Source of the DNA: Astyanax mexicanus | Taxonomy: Eukaryota > Chordata > Actinopteri > Characiformes > Acestrorhamphidae | Direction: 5' to 3' | DNA: 64,000 nt | Assembly: GCF_023375975.1 (NCBI RefSeq) | Contig: NC_064416.1 | Location: forward strand, 27,311,001-27,375,000 | Shown: piece by piece, positions 44,380 to 55,944 of the stretch | Layout of the letters: the number at the start of each line of letters is the position of its first letter | Position numbering within the stretch: the first letter of the stretch is position 1 | Notes under the pieces: model-generated | Seen by the model: the letters and a program-made list of their open reading frames with translations, nothing else | Told to the model about the DNA's origin: nothing | The model's database searches: none | Position numbers and translations under genes: made by a program

Positions 44380-44620
44380 ATATCATATTAAGGCAGCTTT
44401 GATGAGGTTCTTTGTATTGACATATAACATCTCATAAACATAGCTGATGATGCATTATAATCACAGTTCATAATGCTTAATACACAAAATTATAATGTTT
44501 AACACATGTTTACACATTTTACATTTATATACCCATATTTATAATGCTTCATAAATGCTCTGTTATGAGTATGTATGTAGAGTGTAATAGACATGACATT
44601 CATAGAAAGTGTTACCAAAT
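44380..44620. mobile_element. MITE-like ATAATG-rich repeat
   Basis: The many TTATAATG/CATTATAA motifs and the right end GAAAGTGTTACC match the type seen at 35580-35800. Immediately after it begins the LTR-like element at 44621. Confidence 0.45.
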
Positions 44621-45053
44621 TGTCACGCCTGGCAACAAAAGCGCACCTCTCTCTCCTGAACCTGTATCTCCTGACTCTGCGCACAGCACTTCCAGGGAGC
44701 AAATCACCAGAATATTGATTTCACCTGCGACCACCTGTTTTTATACACCTTCAGCACATACACTCTTTGCTGAGTATCTTTGCTTTACAATGTGTTATTT
44801 TATTTGCCTTTGATTACCTTTGTGTATAATCTGTGTACATCGATTCTGATTTTTTGTCTGCTCTGCATTACTGATTGCTTGTGTTTAAACCCTGGACTGT
44901 TACCCGTTTATGGTATGTTTTCTCCTGACTGCTGTATACTGGTATTGACCCTGCATATTCTGACTACTTTTTGTATTACCCCTTTCTATAATAAATTATA
45001 ATAAAGTCTGTTACTTTCATCTGTATGTGTCTGAGTCCTGCCAGATCATGACA
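44621..45053 (+). mobile_element. Solo-LTR-like element
   Basis: The 433-bp segment starts TGTCACGCC and ends CATGACA. It has a TATA-like TTTTTATACACC (44738-44749) and AATAAA signals near its 3' side (44991 and 45000), as LTRs have. Flanking bases (CAAAT and GAATT) do not form a clean 5-bp duplication, so the boundaries or class may be wrong. It parallels the better-supported LTR at 62139-62678. Confidence 0.5.
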
Positions 45054-45060
45054 GAATTTT

Positions 45061-45080
45061 GTGTGTGTGTGTGTGTGTGT
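45061..45080. repeat. (GT)n microsatellite
   Basis: Ten GT dinucleotides. Confidence 0.9.
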
Positions 45081-45106
45081 AAGCATTTGTGTGTTTATAC
45101 ATGCAG

Positions 45107-45562
45107 TACCATATTCTATATGGACAGAAAAGTACTAGGACACCTGAGTTTATCCTTTGTTTTTTTTTTTTCAGATCACTTTCTCTATTGTCCAGAGACT
45201 ACTTACTATTAGAGTTTGGAACATTTCTGTGTTCCAATCTGGATTTGATTGCATTCACTTAAAATAATGTTAGAAAGGTCAGGATGTTGGATCATCTCAC
45301 CTCACCTCAACCATAACTATTCAACTCATCCCAATCAGTAGCTCAATGCTGAGGATATGTATGCTGTCCAGTATTCAAGAACTGGCATTAGGCTTGATGC
45401 CAGTAGATTCATATTCAGATTTTGCTCATTTTCTGTTCCGTGGAGTTTTAATCTATTGGCAGAACATGTCTACAGGGACTAGAAAAACGGTGGTTATATA
45501 AGTATCTCAATGAATTTGTTAGGAGGGCTGTCCACGAACATTTGGACATATTGTACAGTGTA
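45107..45562. mobile_element. Tc1/mariner non-autonomous element
   Basis: The left end carries TATATGGACAGAAAAGTACT and the right end carries GTCCACGAACATTTGGACAT. These are diverged inverted repeats of the fish family with TATGGACAAAAGTATTGGGA-type ends. TA sits at both ends, as expected for this superfamily. The 456-bp body has no transposase frame. Confidence 0.75.
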
Positions 45563-45977
45563 TGCATTGTTAACCTGCAAAATAAAATAAAAAATTATAA
45601 AATCCAAGATTCCAATCTGGCATCGCCATACACATAAAACACACAAAAAACTGCTTTAATACAAAAAACATTTTATCTTTAACACATTATTATCTACTCA
45701 TAAACAGCTCTAATATCTCATGTCATCTTCTATTAAACTAAATCCCCTGCTGTACGGCATTCGGCGTGTACTGTACACATCTGCCAAATATCATCCTGCT
45801 GTTTTCTGTTTACGCCGTCTTCCTCTACTCTCATAAAATGCTCACATATTTTATATACGTAACTGAAATGAAGTGCCTACTCCAAAAGGGCACATCCTAA
45901 GGCCACAAGAACAGAGAGAGACATAGAAATAAAATATAGCTTGCTTTTATGAAGCTCCACAGGAGGCTATCCTCTAG

Positions 45978-45979
<2 letters not shown>
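45563..45979. other. AT-rich spacer
   Basis: 45720-45910 is more mixed (GTACGGCATTCGGCGTG near 45753) and could be regulatory. No gene seen. Confidence 0.3.

Positions 45980-46016
<37 letters not shown>
45980..46016. repeat. (TA)n microsatellite
   Basis: Pure TA dinucleotides. Confidence 0.97.
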
Positions 46017-46019
<3 letters not shown>

Positions 46020-46084
46020 GTACCAAAAAGGTTTCATGTGACATTTTTGATGTTTAGTCTCCATTTATAAGATAGTAAATCTTC

Positions 46085-46550
46085 CCTCCACACTTTCTTG
46101 AAGCTAGTTCAACAAAACTGTATTTCACCTTGGCTGCCTTATTAAAAGTGTGTTGTCTGATTGGTTTCCAACAGCAGCACTGAATATGCTGAGATCATCA
46201 ATCTTCGGCATGGGCTCATTTGCATAAAATATACATTTATTCATTAGGCAGATCAAGTCTCTCTCCTCAAAGATGAACAGTGTTTTGCATACAGCACTTA
46301 CAGCAGATAAAACTAACCCACACATATTACATTTTGGATGGAGAATTTAGAATTGGATTTTAGAATTATGCAACAAGTAAACAGCGCGAGTGTACAGCAA
46401 TAATGCGCTATGAGTAGAATTTCATTTCCGAGGTGATAACGCGTGCTATGATGCGTTCTGCCAAAATGCTAAGCCCACACTTTCTGTCTCTGCTAAATAG
46501 TGTTTCTTGGGACTAATGTGTTACTGTGCCTTTAAGGCATATTAATATTA
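46085..46550. promoter_or_regulatory. Candidate noncoding regulatory block
   Basis: Repeat-poor with CpG-bearing stretches at 46384-46465 (AACGCGTGCTATGATGCG). No exon seen in the 66-codon antisense frame. Confidence 0.3.
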
Positions 46551-47100
46551 ATGACCTCTTACTGCAATATGTATTGAATTGTAGTAAAACTCAGCTGTAA
46601 GTAAATAACATGTACTGCTCAGTGTCATGTGATGCAGCCATAGGACTACACGTTTGAGGCAGATATGGATATGGATATGATTAAGCAGGAGACAAAGACA
46701 AAGCAGCTCTACAATTAGGAATAGAGTATGCACATTGTAATATGTATCTTAACGCACAATTGAAACGTACTGCGAATAGAACATAGAACAACTAACATAG
46801 CAAAACACAAAGCACAGAGATAACCAGGACAAATAGCCCGCCCCCCCCCCACAAAAATCCAAGATAGATATACAACAACACTAACTTCTCAATTTTTAAA
46901 TACCTGATTGAAATAACAAATTTAAAAACAGAGATAGAAATCCCAGCTCATGCTGTTTGCCATCAGCAGCCAGAGTCAGAGAGAGCACAACTGGCACAAC
47001 TGCAGATTCTTTGTTTTTTTTTTTTTTACAGATTATTTACAGTAATAACTCTTAATTGCTATGCAGAGCTGCCATGGAAAAGTGGATCAATCTACTGTAG
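46551..47100. other. AT-rich spacer
   Basis: Contains a C10 run (46841-46850) and a T run (47012-47027). No gene recognised. Confidence 0.4.
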
Positions 47101-47109
47101 TATGCTCTG

Positions 47110-47190
47110 TAAATGTTTTTATGTATGTTATCACTTTATTTGGATGGTCCGTTATAAGGGCATCATAGATGCTAACATTCAACTGCATGT
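47110..47190. mobile_element. End fragment of the 60453-61564 element family
   Basis: TATCACTTTATTTGGATGGT followed by GCATCATAGATGC and CATTCAAC matches the arm sequence of the large inverted-repeat element at 60453. Only one arm is present. Confidence 0.5.
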
Positions 47191-47199
47191 ATTATAAAT

Positions 47200-48170
47200 G
47201 TAACTGACCAAGTGAGTTCATCAACTACTCATCAAAGTAGCAAGTCCATTTCTATTGTTGTCTTAATTTTATCCATGTAAAATATAATTGGCATATTGCG
47301 TCAAATCTGTCCCATTTCTGTCCCCTGGAAATTACATGTATAAATGTGCGCACACAAAAACTTTAAAATACATTTTATTACTAAGCATAGTGTCTTGTAC
47401 TTAGAACACTAAAAAATTGCATTTGTTACTTGTCCTCACTCTATAAATATAATATATAATAAAATATAATATTTAGTTTAAATAACCATTTTAGTCGTGT
47501 CCCTGGGTTTCAGTCATTCCTGTTACCATAACACATTACCCCATCTGAAACATCTGGAACATTCGACAAGTCACATCTACAACAGGAAGTTACATCAGTT
47601 GGTTCTTCTGAAGATCATGGAAAGACCAAAATTAAATTCCCTCATTTGTTTTTCTGTATATTTGATCTTATTGTAACTTTTGACTGAGGAGGTCAATCTC
47701 AACACTTATTCCTGTTACCTAAATTAACTATTAGATCTTATTTGTTTATTTTTAAAATACACATTTTGGGACAATCTCTAGAATATGCTCAGTGTTCTCA
47801 TGCTATTAGCATAGCCACCATTTAGCTATTTTTCATGTTTTGAGTTTCAGTAACAGGAATGAGTGACAATAACAGGAGTGTTTTTTTTTCATCAAAAATA
47901 TCAATTATTTGAACAGGAATTAGTGGAATTGCTTCTAAACATGCTTTTTAAATGTCACATGAGTTTTGTAGCTATTTTCTGCTTAGAAACCTAGTAAAAA
48001 GTTAAGTAAAGCTGCCTGAGTTTGACCAGTGCATGTTTTGAATTGTTAGATATATGTTTTTATATTCAGAGTTCAAAAAGATAAAAAACATGTTTAATTT
48101 GGAAGTTACAACAGACAAATCGCACCCATTCACTGGAATGGCCCTTTTTCAGTTATGACAATTAGATTTA
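47200..48170. other. AT-rich DNA, possible unclassified repeat
   Basis: TCATTCCTGTTAC (47515) and its relatives (TATTCCTGTTACC at 47706; GTAACAGGAATGAGT at 47850) appear in both orientations and may mark an inverted-repeat element from about 47510 to 47880. No gene seen. Confidence 0.3.
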
Positions 48171-48172
48171 TT

Positions 48173-48498
48173 GGTACCACTTTAAAATAAGACTACCTTT
48201 ATAAAGGATTTATAAATGGTTTACAATTAGATTATTAATGGTTATTTATTAGGTTGTAAATGCCTTAAAAATCATTAATGATAAGTTATAACACATACGT
48301 AGAAAGGGCAACAGTGACCTGTTGTTTGCCAAATAGTGAACCCACAGCCATCTATATTGTTGCCCGTTTTACGTATGTGTTATAACTGATTATTCATAAT
48401 TTTTAAGGCATTTACAACCTAATTAGTAACTATTAATAAACTAATTGTTAACCATTTATAAACCCTTTAAAAAGGTAGTCTTATTTTAAAGTGATACT
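48173..48498. mobile_element. Foldback MITE, copy 2 (hAT-like)
   Basis: It is 326 bp, the same length as copy 1 at 237-562, and matches along its whole length with the same GGTACCACTTTAAAATAAGA start and palindromic arms. The right terminus differs at two positions (GTGATACT). No matching 8-bp flanks are visible (GATTTATT and GAAGTTGC). Confidence 0.8.
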
Positions 48499-48499
48499 G

Positions 48500-49160
48500 A
48501 AGTTGCTACAGAAGTTGGTCCATACAGAAAAATCCAGCTCAAGTACAGCTTTCGCTTGTAGCTAAATTCAGACAGCCTAAGCTAGACTTTAATGGATTTT
48601 TAAAGATGTTTTTTAAACACTCATCCAGGTAAAAAAGAAACACATATCCTAGGCTGGTAAGGGAACATTGCTTTCAGAGTCAATGTGTGTGACACAAAAG
48701 AAACAGCATTAGTAGGCATGTAGACATGTCACTGTATACAGGGATAATGTCCCTGTTATCTGCTCACTATTAAGTTAATCTATGCCAGTGTTTCTTTGGC
48801 AGCAGCAGGCCCATGACTGAAACTCTTTGGCTTTTGGCTTGAAACCAATGACGAAATCTGGCAACCCTGGTAACTGAGCACTGATATATACACACTACTG
48901 TATAAATTAAATGAAACAAAGTGTTTAACATCACTTATCACACTTGGTATCAGTTTACTGAGATCACTAAGCTACTAATTGTAGGTAGTGATGCACGTGA
49001 AAGAAAAGTAAATGAATAAATCCTCCTCAAAAATTAAAAATGCAACACCAACAACAAAAATTAAAAGGAGAAAATATCCTCTAACAAGCATGTCAATAAC
49101 TGAACCCAACACACTCCATTATGCTTGAATACTGTTTTCATGTTTGCTTGTGTTTGTTGT
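48500..49160. other. AT-rich spacer
   Basis: No feature recognised. Confidence 0.4.
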
Positions 49161-49164
49161 AATA

Positions 49165-49648
49165 TACAGCTATGAAAAAAAAATAAAGAGAACACTTCAG
49201 TTTCTAAATCAGTTTATCAGATTTTTCTATTTACAGGTATATGTTTGGATAAAATGAACATTGTTGTTTTATTCTATAAACTGCAGACAACATTTTTCCC
49301 AAACTCCAAATATAAATATTGACATTTAGAACATTTATTTGCAGAAAATGAGAAATGGCTGAAATGGCTCAAAAAAAGATGAATTCTAAACTAAAATGAT
49401 GCAAAGAAAACAAGTTCATATTCATAAAGTTTTAGGGGAGTTCAGAAATCAGTATTTGGTGGAACAATCCTGGATTTTAATCACAGTTTTTATGCATCTT
49501 TTATGTTCTCCTCCACCAGTCTTACACACTGCTTTTGGATAACTTTATGTCACTCCTAGTGCAAAAAATTAAGCAGTTTTTTTTTTTTCAATTTGGTAAA
49601 AATCTAAGAAACTCATCATTTTAAGTATTTTTTTTTTCCAGAGCTGTA
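49165..49648 (-). mobile_element. Tc1-derived MITE, family A copy 4 (longest)
   Basis: The terminal repeats TACAGCTATGAAAAAAAAAT and its diverged complement ending AGAGCTGTA bound a 484-bp copy that keeps the central region (about 49260-49420) missing from the copy at 7801. Degraded antisense transposase C-terminal sequence is present at about 49440-49560. Confidence 0.85.
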
Positions 49649-49754
49649 TATTAGTGTTTTATCTTTTGGATTGGAAAAAAAAAACACACTAACATCTGAA
49701 ATAATACAAAGTTAAAAAATGTTTTGCTTAACTACAAATGGGCTTAGAACTAGA

Positions 49755-50345
49755 CTTAGGACACATTACCGTGTGTTTATTCACAGCCGAGGTTACTCGT
49801 GTAGCTGTTGCGTAGTGAAGTAAAAGCATATGTGGAATATCTGAAGTGCGAGATCTTGTTCTGTCTGAAAGACTTTATTGGAGGTGGTATTACAGCATGT
49901 CTGACAGTACAATGTGGACGGTATCCCAGCAATTAGTGCCGCACAATGTGCCGTGATTGCTTCAGCATTTGCTCAGCCCTGAGTTACAATGTTGCCACTG
50001 TGTAGTGGCCTTATTTCACATAACAGGCGGTGATACCTGATAGTGCGCTGCAAGCCACATTCTGCTGTACAACTGATACAGTGATTGTGCTGCTCTCGAC
50101 ACAAAACAAATCCCCTCAGAGTGGCTCCGCTGCTTTTCCTGTGAAACAGTCGTGTATGTGAGCTGTGTATATGCTGGTAGAAATGAATTACAGGTACGTC
50201 ATTTCACCACAAAAGCACGGCAGTGTAAACACACGTCCTTCCCCACACAATCGAAGCAGATATGCCGTGCCGCTCGCACGTTAGTGGCTGAGTGGCAAAC
50301 GGTGATGGTGCAGTTTCCCACCACTCGAACTGGACGGATTTAAAC
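49755..50345. promoter_or_regulatory. Candidate conserved noncoding element cluster
   Basis: Continuous repeat-free DNA with GC-moderate cores (49780-49830, 49920-50110, 50200-50345). The 63-codon plus-strand frame has no domain. Confidence 0.4.
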
Positions 50346-50935
50346 CTGTAGGTCCGCGAACAATTCACCTGAGCCGAGGAGCCCGCGGAATAAATGCGTC
50401 AACCTTCCTTCCGATTAGAATGGCCCCTCTGTGTCCTAACCTCTCTTTTCTTCTTATGAGAATGAGCAGCACTGGGTCAAGCCATTAAAGGCAGCTATAT
50501 TGTAATGGATACGTTTTCTCACAATTGAAGGCTCGGGTAGGAGATTACCAGACAATTGATTCACTGCGAGGGGGGAAACCAGGTTTACGAAGACGATAAC
50601 CCACACAGGTCAAGAATCAACCTCTGCGTCCATAAACACTGTCTACAATTAAAGCTCCCAAGTAAAGCCCCGCAAAAACAGAATAAACAGCCAAGTGAAC
50701 CCACTGATAGAGGAGCTAAAATTATCCTGCCGGGCCCCCTCTCATTGTGAGACGATTGAGATGCTGGATAGATTATCCAGGAGCCTATCGACTGTATTCA
50801 AGGTTCTAAATGACTTTTGGCGGCGGAGTGACATGCTGCACTCTGTCCATTCCTTTTCCCACGAGTTCACATGTTTTAGCACTAACAATACAAAGTGGAG
50901 ACATTATGTAGTGTGCATTATTTATTGACATAACC
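50346..50935. promoter_or_regulatory. Candidate conserved noncoding element cluster
   Basis: Repeat-free up to the CA microsatellite. CpG-bearing start (AGGAGCCCGCGG near 50377), then homeodomain and POU-like AT motifs (AGACAATTGATTCACTG near 50549). No exon recognised. Confidence 0.4.
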
Positions 50936-50941
50936 AGTGTC

Positions 50942-50998
50942 TCACACACACACACACACATGCACACACATATACCCCCAACACACACACATATATAC
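50942..50998. repeat. (CA)n microsatellite, compound
   Basis: CA runs interrupted by TG and TATACCCCC, then ATAT. Confidence 0.95.
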
Positions 50999-50999
50999 T

Positions 51000-52465
51000 A
51001 TATATGTATAGTATATGCATGTGTTTATACAGACTCGTAAAAATATAATAAAAGAAAAAAAAATAAAAAATGTATTGAGTTAAAAGTTAATAAGTTGTAA
51101 TTTTGGAGATACATGTTTTTTTTGTGACAGAAGTTTAAAAGAAAGCAAAAAAAGCCCTTACATCATGTCTTTTAAATTTAATTTTATTTTACTGCATTTG
51201 TATTTCAAAGATTTAATGTTTGCATGTAAAGTAAAAAACAAAAAAAAAAATCAAATAATGATGCCTATACTTCTGTGCAAAATTATTGTATCTAAATTTT
51301 GGATGTAATTTTCTGATATAATGTGAATTTAGCAGTTTCCTTATGATTTAAAATATGATTTAAACACCCTCCTAAAATAATCACCAAACTCTTAGGAAAC
51401 ACAAATACATATGACAGTTATGGATATTTAAATATTATCAATGGATTAAGAGGATAGTTTATTCATTCTGTGCTAGAACCAACCAGAAACAATCCTAATT
51501 TAACATTCACAGGAAATATTGATTGAAATGAATAAACAGTTAACATTTGAACATTTGAACAGCTACGAATTATAGAGCATTTCTGGCTTTTTTTTTTCTT
51601 AGTTATTTTACTGAATAAAATCCACACAAAAATCTCAATAAAACTCAATACTAAGATTAGACAACTATGCATTATTTCTAGCCTGTAGTCTTTATTAATA
51701 AGAAGTAAAGGTAAAAGTATATTATGGTAAAAGTCTCATCAGTTACCAGTTGCGATGAGCCCTGAATGGTGGAAATTAGTTAATCAGTGAAGGTAGCTGC
51801 CATCTTGGAAAGCTATTAAAATTTCCTAAGTCACATTTTATTATAACTTAATAAATTATAATTAAATGATCTGATCAACTATAGACGATTTTACCGCAGG
51901 TGGCCATGCAGCACCAGGAGGAGATCATTTTTTAGGCAGATGACAATGTATAGAAGTAGAATAGAAATGCCCCAAAAAGGAATGGAATTTTGACATATAT
52001 TTAAAACATTGACACCAATATAGTATAAAGTGTAGTTTAGTCTGCAGTCTAAGTTTTTTTTTTATTATGCAGATATCAGATTATTATCCCCTTTTTTAAA
52101 CTTTATATTATAAAGTGAAAATAAGAACTACTAACTTTACACGGTCTAAAGTGGCTCAGTAAAGGACTAATAACTTGCACCATTTCACTGCTAAAGTGAG
52201 AAGCAAAAGACTTGATTTAAGGGCATAATTAGCTCTAGTGTTGAAAATCGAGTCTCCTGTAATTGAGTCAGGACATTTTAATAATCCCAGTTATAAACAT
52301 TAAATACATCATCTTACGGGACTCACAAACATATGGTAATTAACTTTTACAACACTGATAAATCAGGCCTGCATTAACATATTGCAGGAGAGGAATCACT
52401 TGCTTGATTGAAAACAGCTTTTAAAGATTATGCCCAAAGAAAACATACAACACTTACCCCCCTAC
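51000..52465. other. AT-rich DNA, no gene seen
   Basis: Low GC with A tracts (51050-51070, 51237-51252) and scattered short frames. 52140-52420 is slightly more mixed. Nothing recognisable. Confidence 0.45.
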
Positions 52466-52468
52466 ACC

Positions 52469-52470
<2 letters not shown>

Positions 52471-52503
<33 letters not shown>

Positions 52504-52510
52504 GACACAC

Positions 52511-52574
<64 letters not shown>
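52471..52574. repeat. Compound (GT)15/(CT)31 microsatellite
   Basis: GT dinucleotides at 52471-52500, a 12-bp spacer, then CT dinucleotides at 52513-52574. These explain the repetitive frames on both strands. Confidence 0.98.
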
Positions 52575-52578
<4 letters not shown>

Positions 52579-53670
52579 TTCTCTCCTGTTCTCACTGACA
52601 AGCACATACACACACACACACACTTCAAATATACAGTTATCACATATCAGAACATGTTATATACAGTGAGATAAAGGGCTGGCAGACTGTTGTATTACTA
52701 TGGTACTCTAAGATATGCTAGAGTTACTAACAAACAGTCAAATATAGGGATTTATGACACTATAAAGTATGTTTTAATTGTTTTTTTTATTGTGAAAATT
52801 ACAAACAACATACAAAATATACACAATATACTTTTTAGCTTAGTATTATTATACGACTTTATTAAAGAGAGTGTAATTAATTACACCTGTTTAATTGGAT
52901 AAAGTGTAGCACATTTTAAATATATTCACTGATGAACAAAATACCTCATATGTCTCAAATTTTTAGAAGATGAGGAAAACCTTATACCTTTCAGTGGAAG
53001 TAAGTGTAAACATATTTTATTCAAATGTATTATTATTTATTTATTTATTTATTTAAAAATATATATATTTTTTATTTCTTGGTCCATTTTTCATAAAATA
53101 AAAAGAAACAACTGGACAACTGAAGTATTCACAGGACAGGAATGATTATACCTTGTATATAGGAGTGCATGTCTGTAAGTAATCTAAAAAACAATCATGA
53201 AAAAAACCCTCAATGGACACATTTTGTCTCGATTTTATGTTGATTTTAGCAGAATTCATCAACTAGTTTAGACTTTTTAGAAAACTAACTTCTTTATTTT
53301 TTAATACACTTAAAATACAATTAATAACCTACATTAGTAAAGAAAATAGAAGAGAGAAATGGTAGATATATGGTTATTCATGGGAAAGACTCGAATATTG
53401 TGTTGTGAAATGTCTTTAAATATTGTGATATTATATTTCGCCCATATCACCTGCCCCTATGTGTGATAAACAGATTAAAAAAATACTGTCTGTTTTGTCA
53501 TTGCATATACTTTTTCCAGAGTTAAGAAAGTTTAGACACAATGGATACAATCAATAACAGATTTATTTGACCAATAATTGTAAACTATATAGCTATATAT
53601 AAGCCATTTAAAACATAAGAGAGCATACATCAACTTCTCTTTTTTTCAAGCTATTTAAAATATATTATGT
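52575..53670. other. AT-rich DNA, no gene seen
   Basis: Includes a CA run (52610-52622) and an (ATTT)n run (53034-53055). No exon or repeat family recognised. Confidence 0.45.
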
Positions 53671-53674
53671 GTGC

Positions 53675-54070
53675 CACATGTAGAGTGATAGTCACGGCGG
53701 AGAGAAAAGGATGTCGTTGCAAGTCTTGGGTCTTCAGTAACAATGTTGTGGTGTAAAAGAGAAGGGTGTGTTCTGGGCTAGATAAATGTATTACATCACC
53801 AAGGCCAGGCAATGAGGAGAAATTAGCTGGGTGAAATATGAGAGGAGATAACGACTCACATCTTGGTTAACCTTTCTTAATTAACAGCACTCGGCTCAGG
53901 AGTCCTCATTAAAGATGTGCCAAAGATTTATCAGGCCTTATTTGCCTAATAGGGACCCGGCTCGTAAGGTCCAGGCCCCAGCCACGCTGAGGAAAAGGTT
54001 GGAGGGAGAAGCGGCCTGCTAAAACGAATTGTGTGCAAATAGAATAATGTGTCCTTTTTATGCAAATGTA
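53675..54070. promoter_or_regulatory. Candidate conserved noncoding element with octamer motif
   Basis: Repeat-free, GC-moderate block ending with a perfect POU octamer ATGCAAAT (54060-54067). Further motifs include TTCTTAATTAACAGC near 53875 and a GC-rich core at 53955-54020. Confidence 0.45.
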
Positions 54071-54169
54071 GCACCCACATTCACACACTCACACACACCC
54101 ACATACATTTACACTAATAAAAAAATGAATAAAATCATTCTGGCTCTGTTTTACATGGGTGTGTTTTGA

Positions 54170-54440
54170 CGTTACATGAAATTTACCTTAATTCCTGCTT
54201 CCCTAATTAAAGATCCCGGGTCACGTTTTTGAAAAGAGTTTTTATCTCTGACCTTTTCTTCTTTTTCGAGTTTAAAACAGGACTTCATAAAAAAAAAAAA
54301 AGAAAAATGCGGTTTATCAAAGGGATTCATCAATTATGCGATATTATTGGCAGCACCTAAAGATTAAAGTGTTTTTATTGTAATTTATTTTCAACTAGTC
54401 GATTAAAGTAATGGCTAATTGATCCATTTGTGCACGTATG
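54170..54440. promoter_or_regulatory. Candidate noncoding element
   Basis: Repeat-poor around an A run (54289-54301). It includes CTTCCCTAATTAAAGATCCC near 54199 and GATTAAAGTAATGGCTAATTG near 54402. Confidence 0.35.
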
Positions 54441-54444
54441 TGCT

Positions 54445-55555
54445 TGTTTTTATCATAATAATGAAACAAAAATAATTACTGTTGTATAATGGTCAATATT
54501 GTTATTCAGATCATTCATTATCATCGTCTCTTAAAAAAAATGGTTTTAACAGACAAAATGTTATATCTTATGTCATATTATGTTATGCTTCTACCAGAAA
54601 TGTATTTCGTCGCTGGCAAATAAAAAACAAGCATCTTCATTTTTGTTGATTTTTAGTTTTTGACATAATTTTAACACAAACAGTTTTCTTAATAAATGGA
54701 ATAATAGAAATGATCCAGAATGATGTAAAATATATTTTTCTTTACCTTGACTTCTGTTTAAAGTCAGGAAGGGTGCCGTTTTGGAGATACATGTTTTTCA
54801 CACACACAAAAAAACTAACAATCGATTTAATTTTTACCAGCTTACATTTATTATAAATTCAATTTAACTTTGTGGTAAAACGTAATTAAAGTAATGCCTT
54901 TTTTCTTCAGGGTAGGGTAATGTAATGTAGCTAAAAACACTTACAGTGCTGTTTTGCAACTATCTTGACTTAACAACATTTAGCACTCAATTGAGGGCTC
55001 AGTTGTAGCTACAATTTGCTTACTAGAGAAATCCATACCTGCATCCAAAACCACACTATTTTGTACTTAACTAAGCATATTACTGAACACACTTCTAATG
55101 GAAGTGTACTATTTTTAACTTACTTGTCAGTATGATAGAGTGCGGTTTGGGACACGGCCTCTGTGTTCAGTGAGTGCAGCCATTTTTTCGGCATGTTGAC
55201 ACACATTATGCAAAGCAGCATATTTTTGCAATCGAGTGTTGATGTTGATAACATCAACGAATCACCTTACTCCTAAATTAAATTATATTTACTTAGAGAC
55301 TGCCAATACAATATAAATATTGTAAATATTTTAAATGCACCATTCATCAAGTAAATATTTACATTTTACCTTCTGTAAATGCAGATTTGCAGATTTACAG
55401 AATTACGTGTTTTTTCGGCCAATATTAAATCCATTACAACTACACATCTCCACCACAGACTATTACACTATGAATGTACAGTTCATCAGTGCATTATTAC
55501 ATGATTACATCATGCTAATATGGTCCAATCCATATAGATATGAACATTGCTGAAT
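54445..55555. other. AT-rich DNA with possible repeat fragment
   Basis: 55020-55215 (CACACTATTTTGTACTTAAC...GCGGTTTGGGACACGGCC) resembles a common fish DNA element; the remainder is featureless. Confidence 0.3.
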
Positions 55556-55559
55556 CAAT

Positions 55560-55825
55560 GATCAATGGCACAGGCTCAGGGCACACGATCAATTCCTTTT
55601 TTTTTATTAAGTATTTATTAAATAAAATAAGTATTCTCTCTTGAGTGCCGTATTAACAAATGCGTAAAGAGATTTTAGCAGCACATAATGGTTTAGGTAA
55701 TGGGCTCAAGCCAAAGACTTTGGAATTTTTAGCTTGGATTAGCCTGTGAATATTTATGAAGGTCAGAGATGAATTGTTTATCCTTGACTCAAAAGTAAAT
55801 GTCCTGCCATTCCAAGGACTTTCAA
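55560..55825. promoter_or_regulatory. Candidate conserved noncoding element
   Basis: Repeat-free apart from a T run at 55597. Includes AGCTTGGATTAGCCTGTG (55731-55748) and ends at a TC microsatellite. Confidence 0.4.
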
Positions 55826-55826
55826 C

Positions 55827-55829
<3 letters not shown>

Positions 55830-55885
<56 letters not shown>

Positions 55886-55940
55886 GTGTCTGTGTGTGTG
55901 TGTGCACATGAGTATGTGTATGTGTGTGTGTGTGTGTGTG
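55830..55940. repeat. Compound (TC)n/(GT)n microsatellite
   Basis: TC dinucleotides at 55830-55882, then GT-rich runs at 55885-55904 and 55917-55940. Confidence 0.97.
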
Positions 55941-55944
55941 ATGT

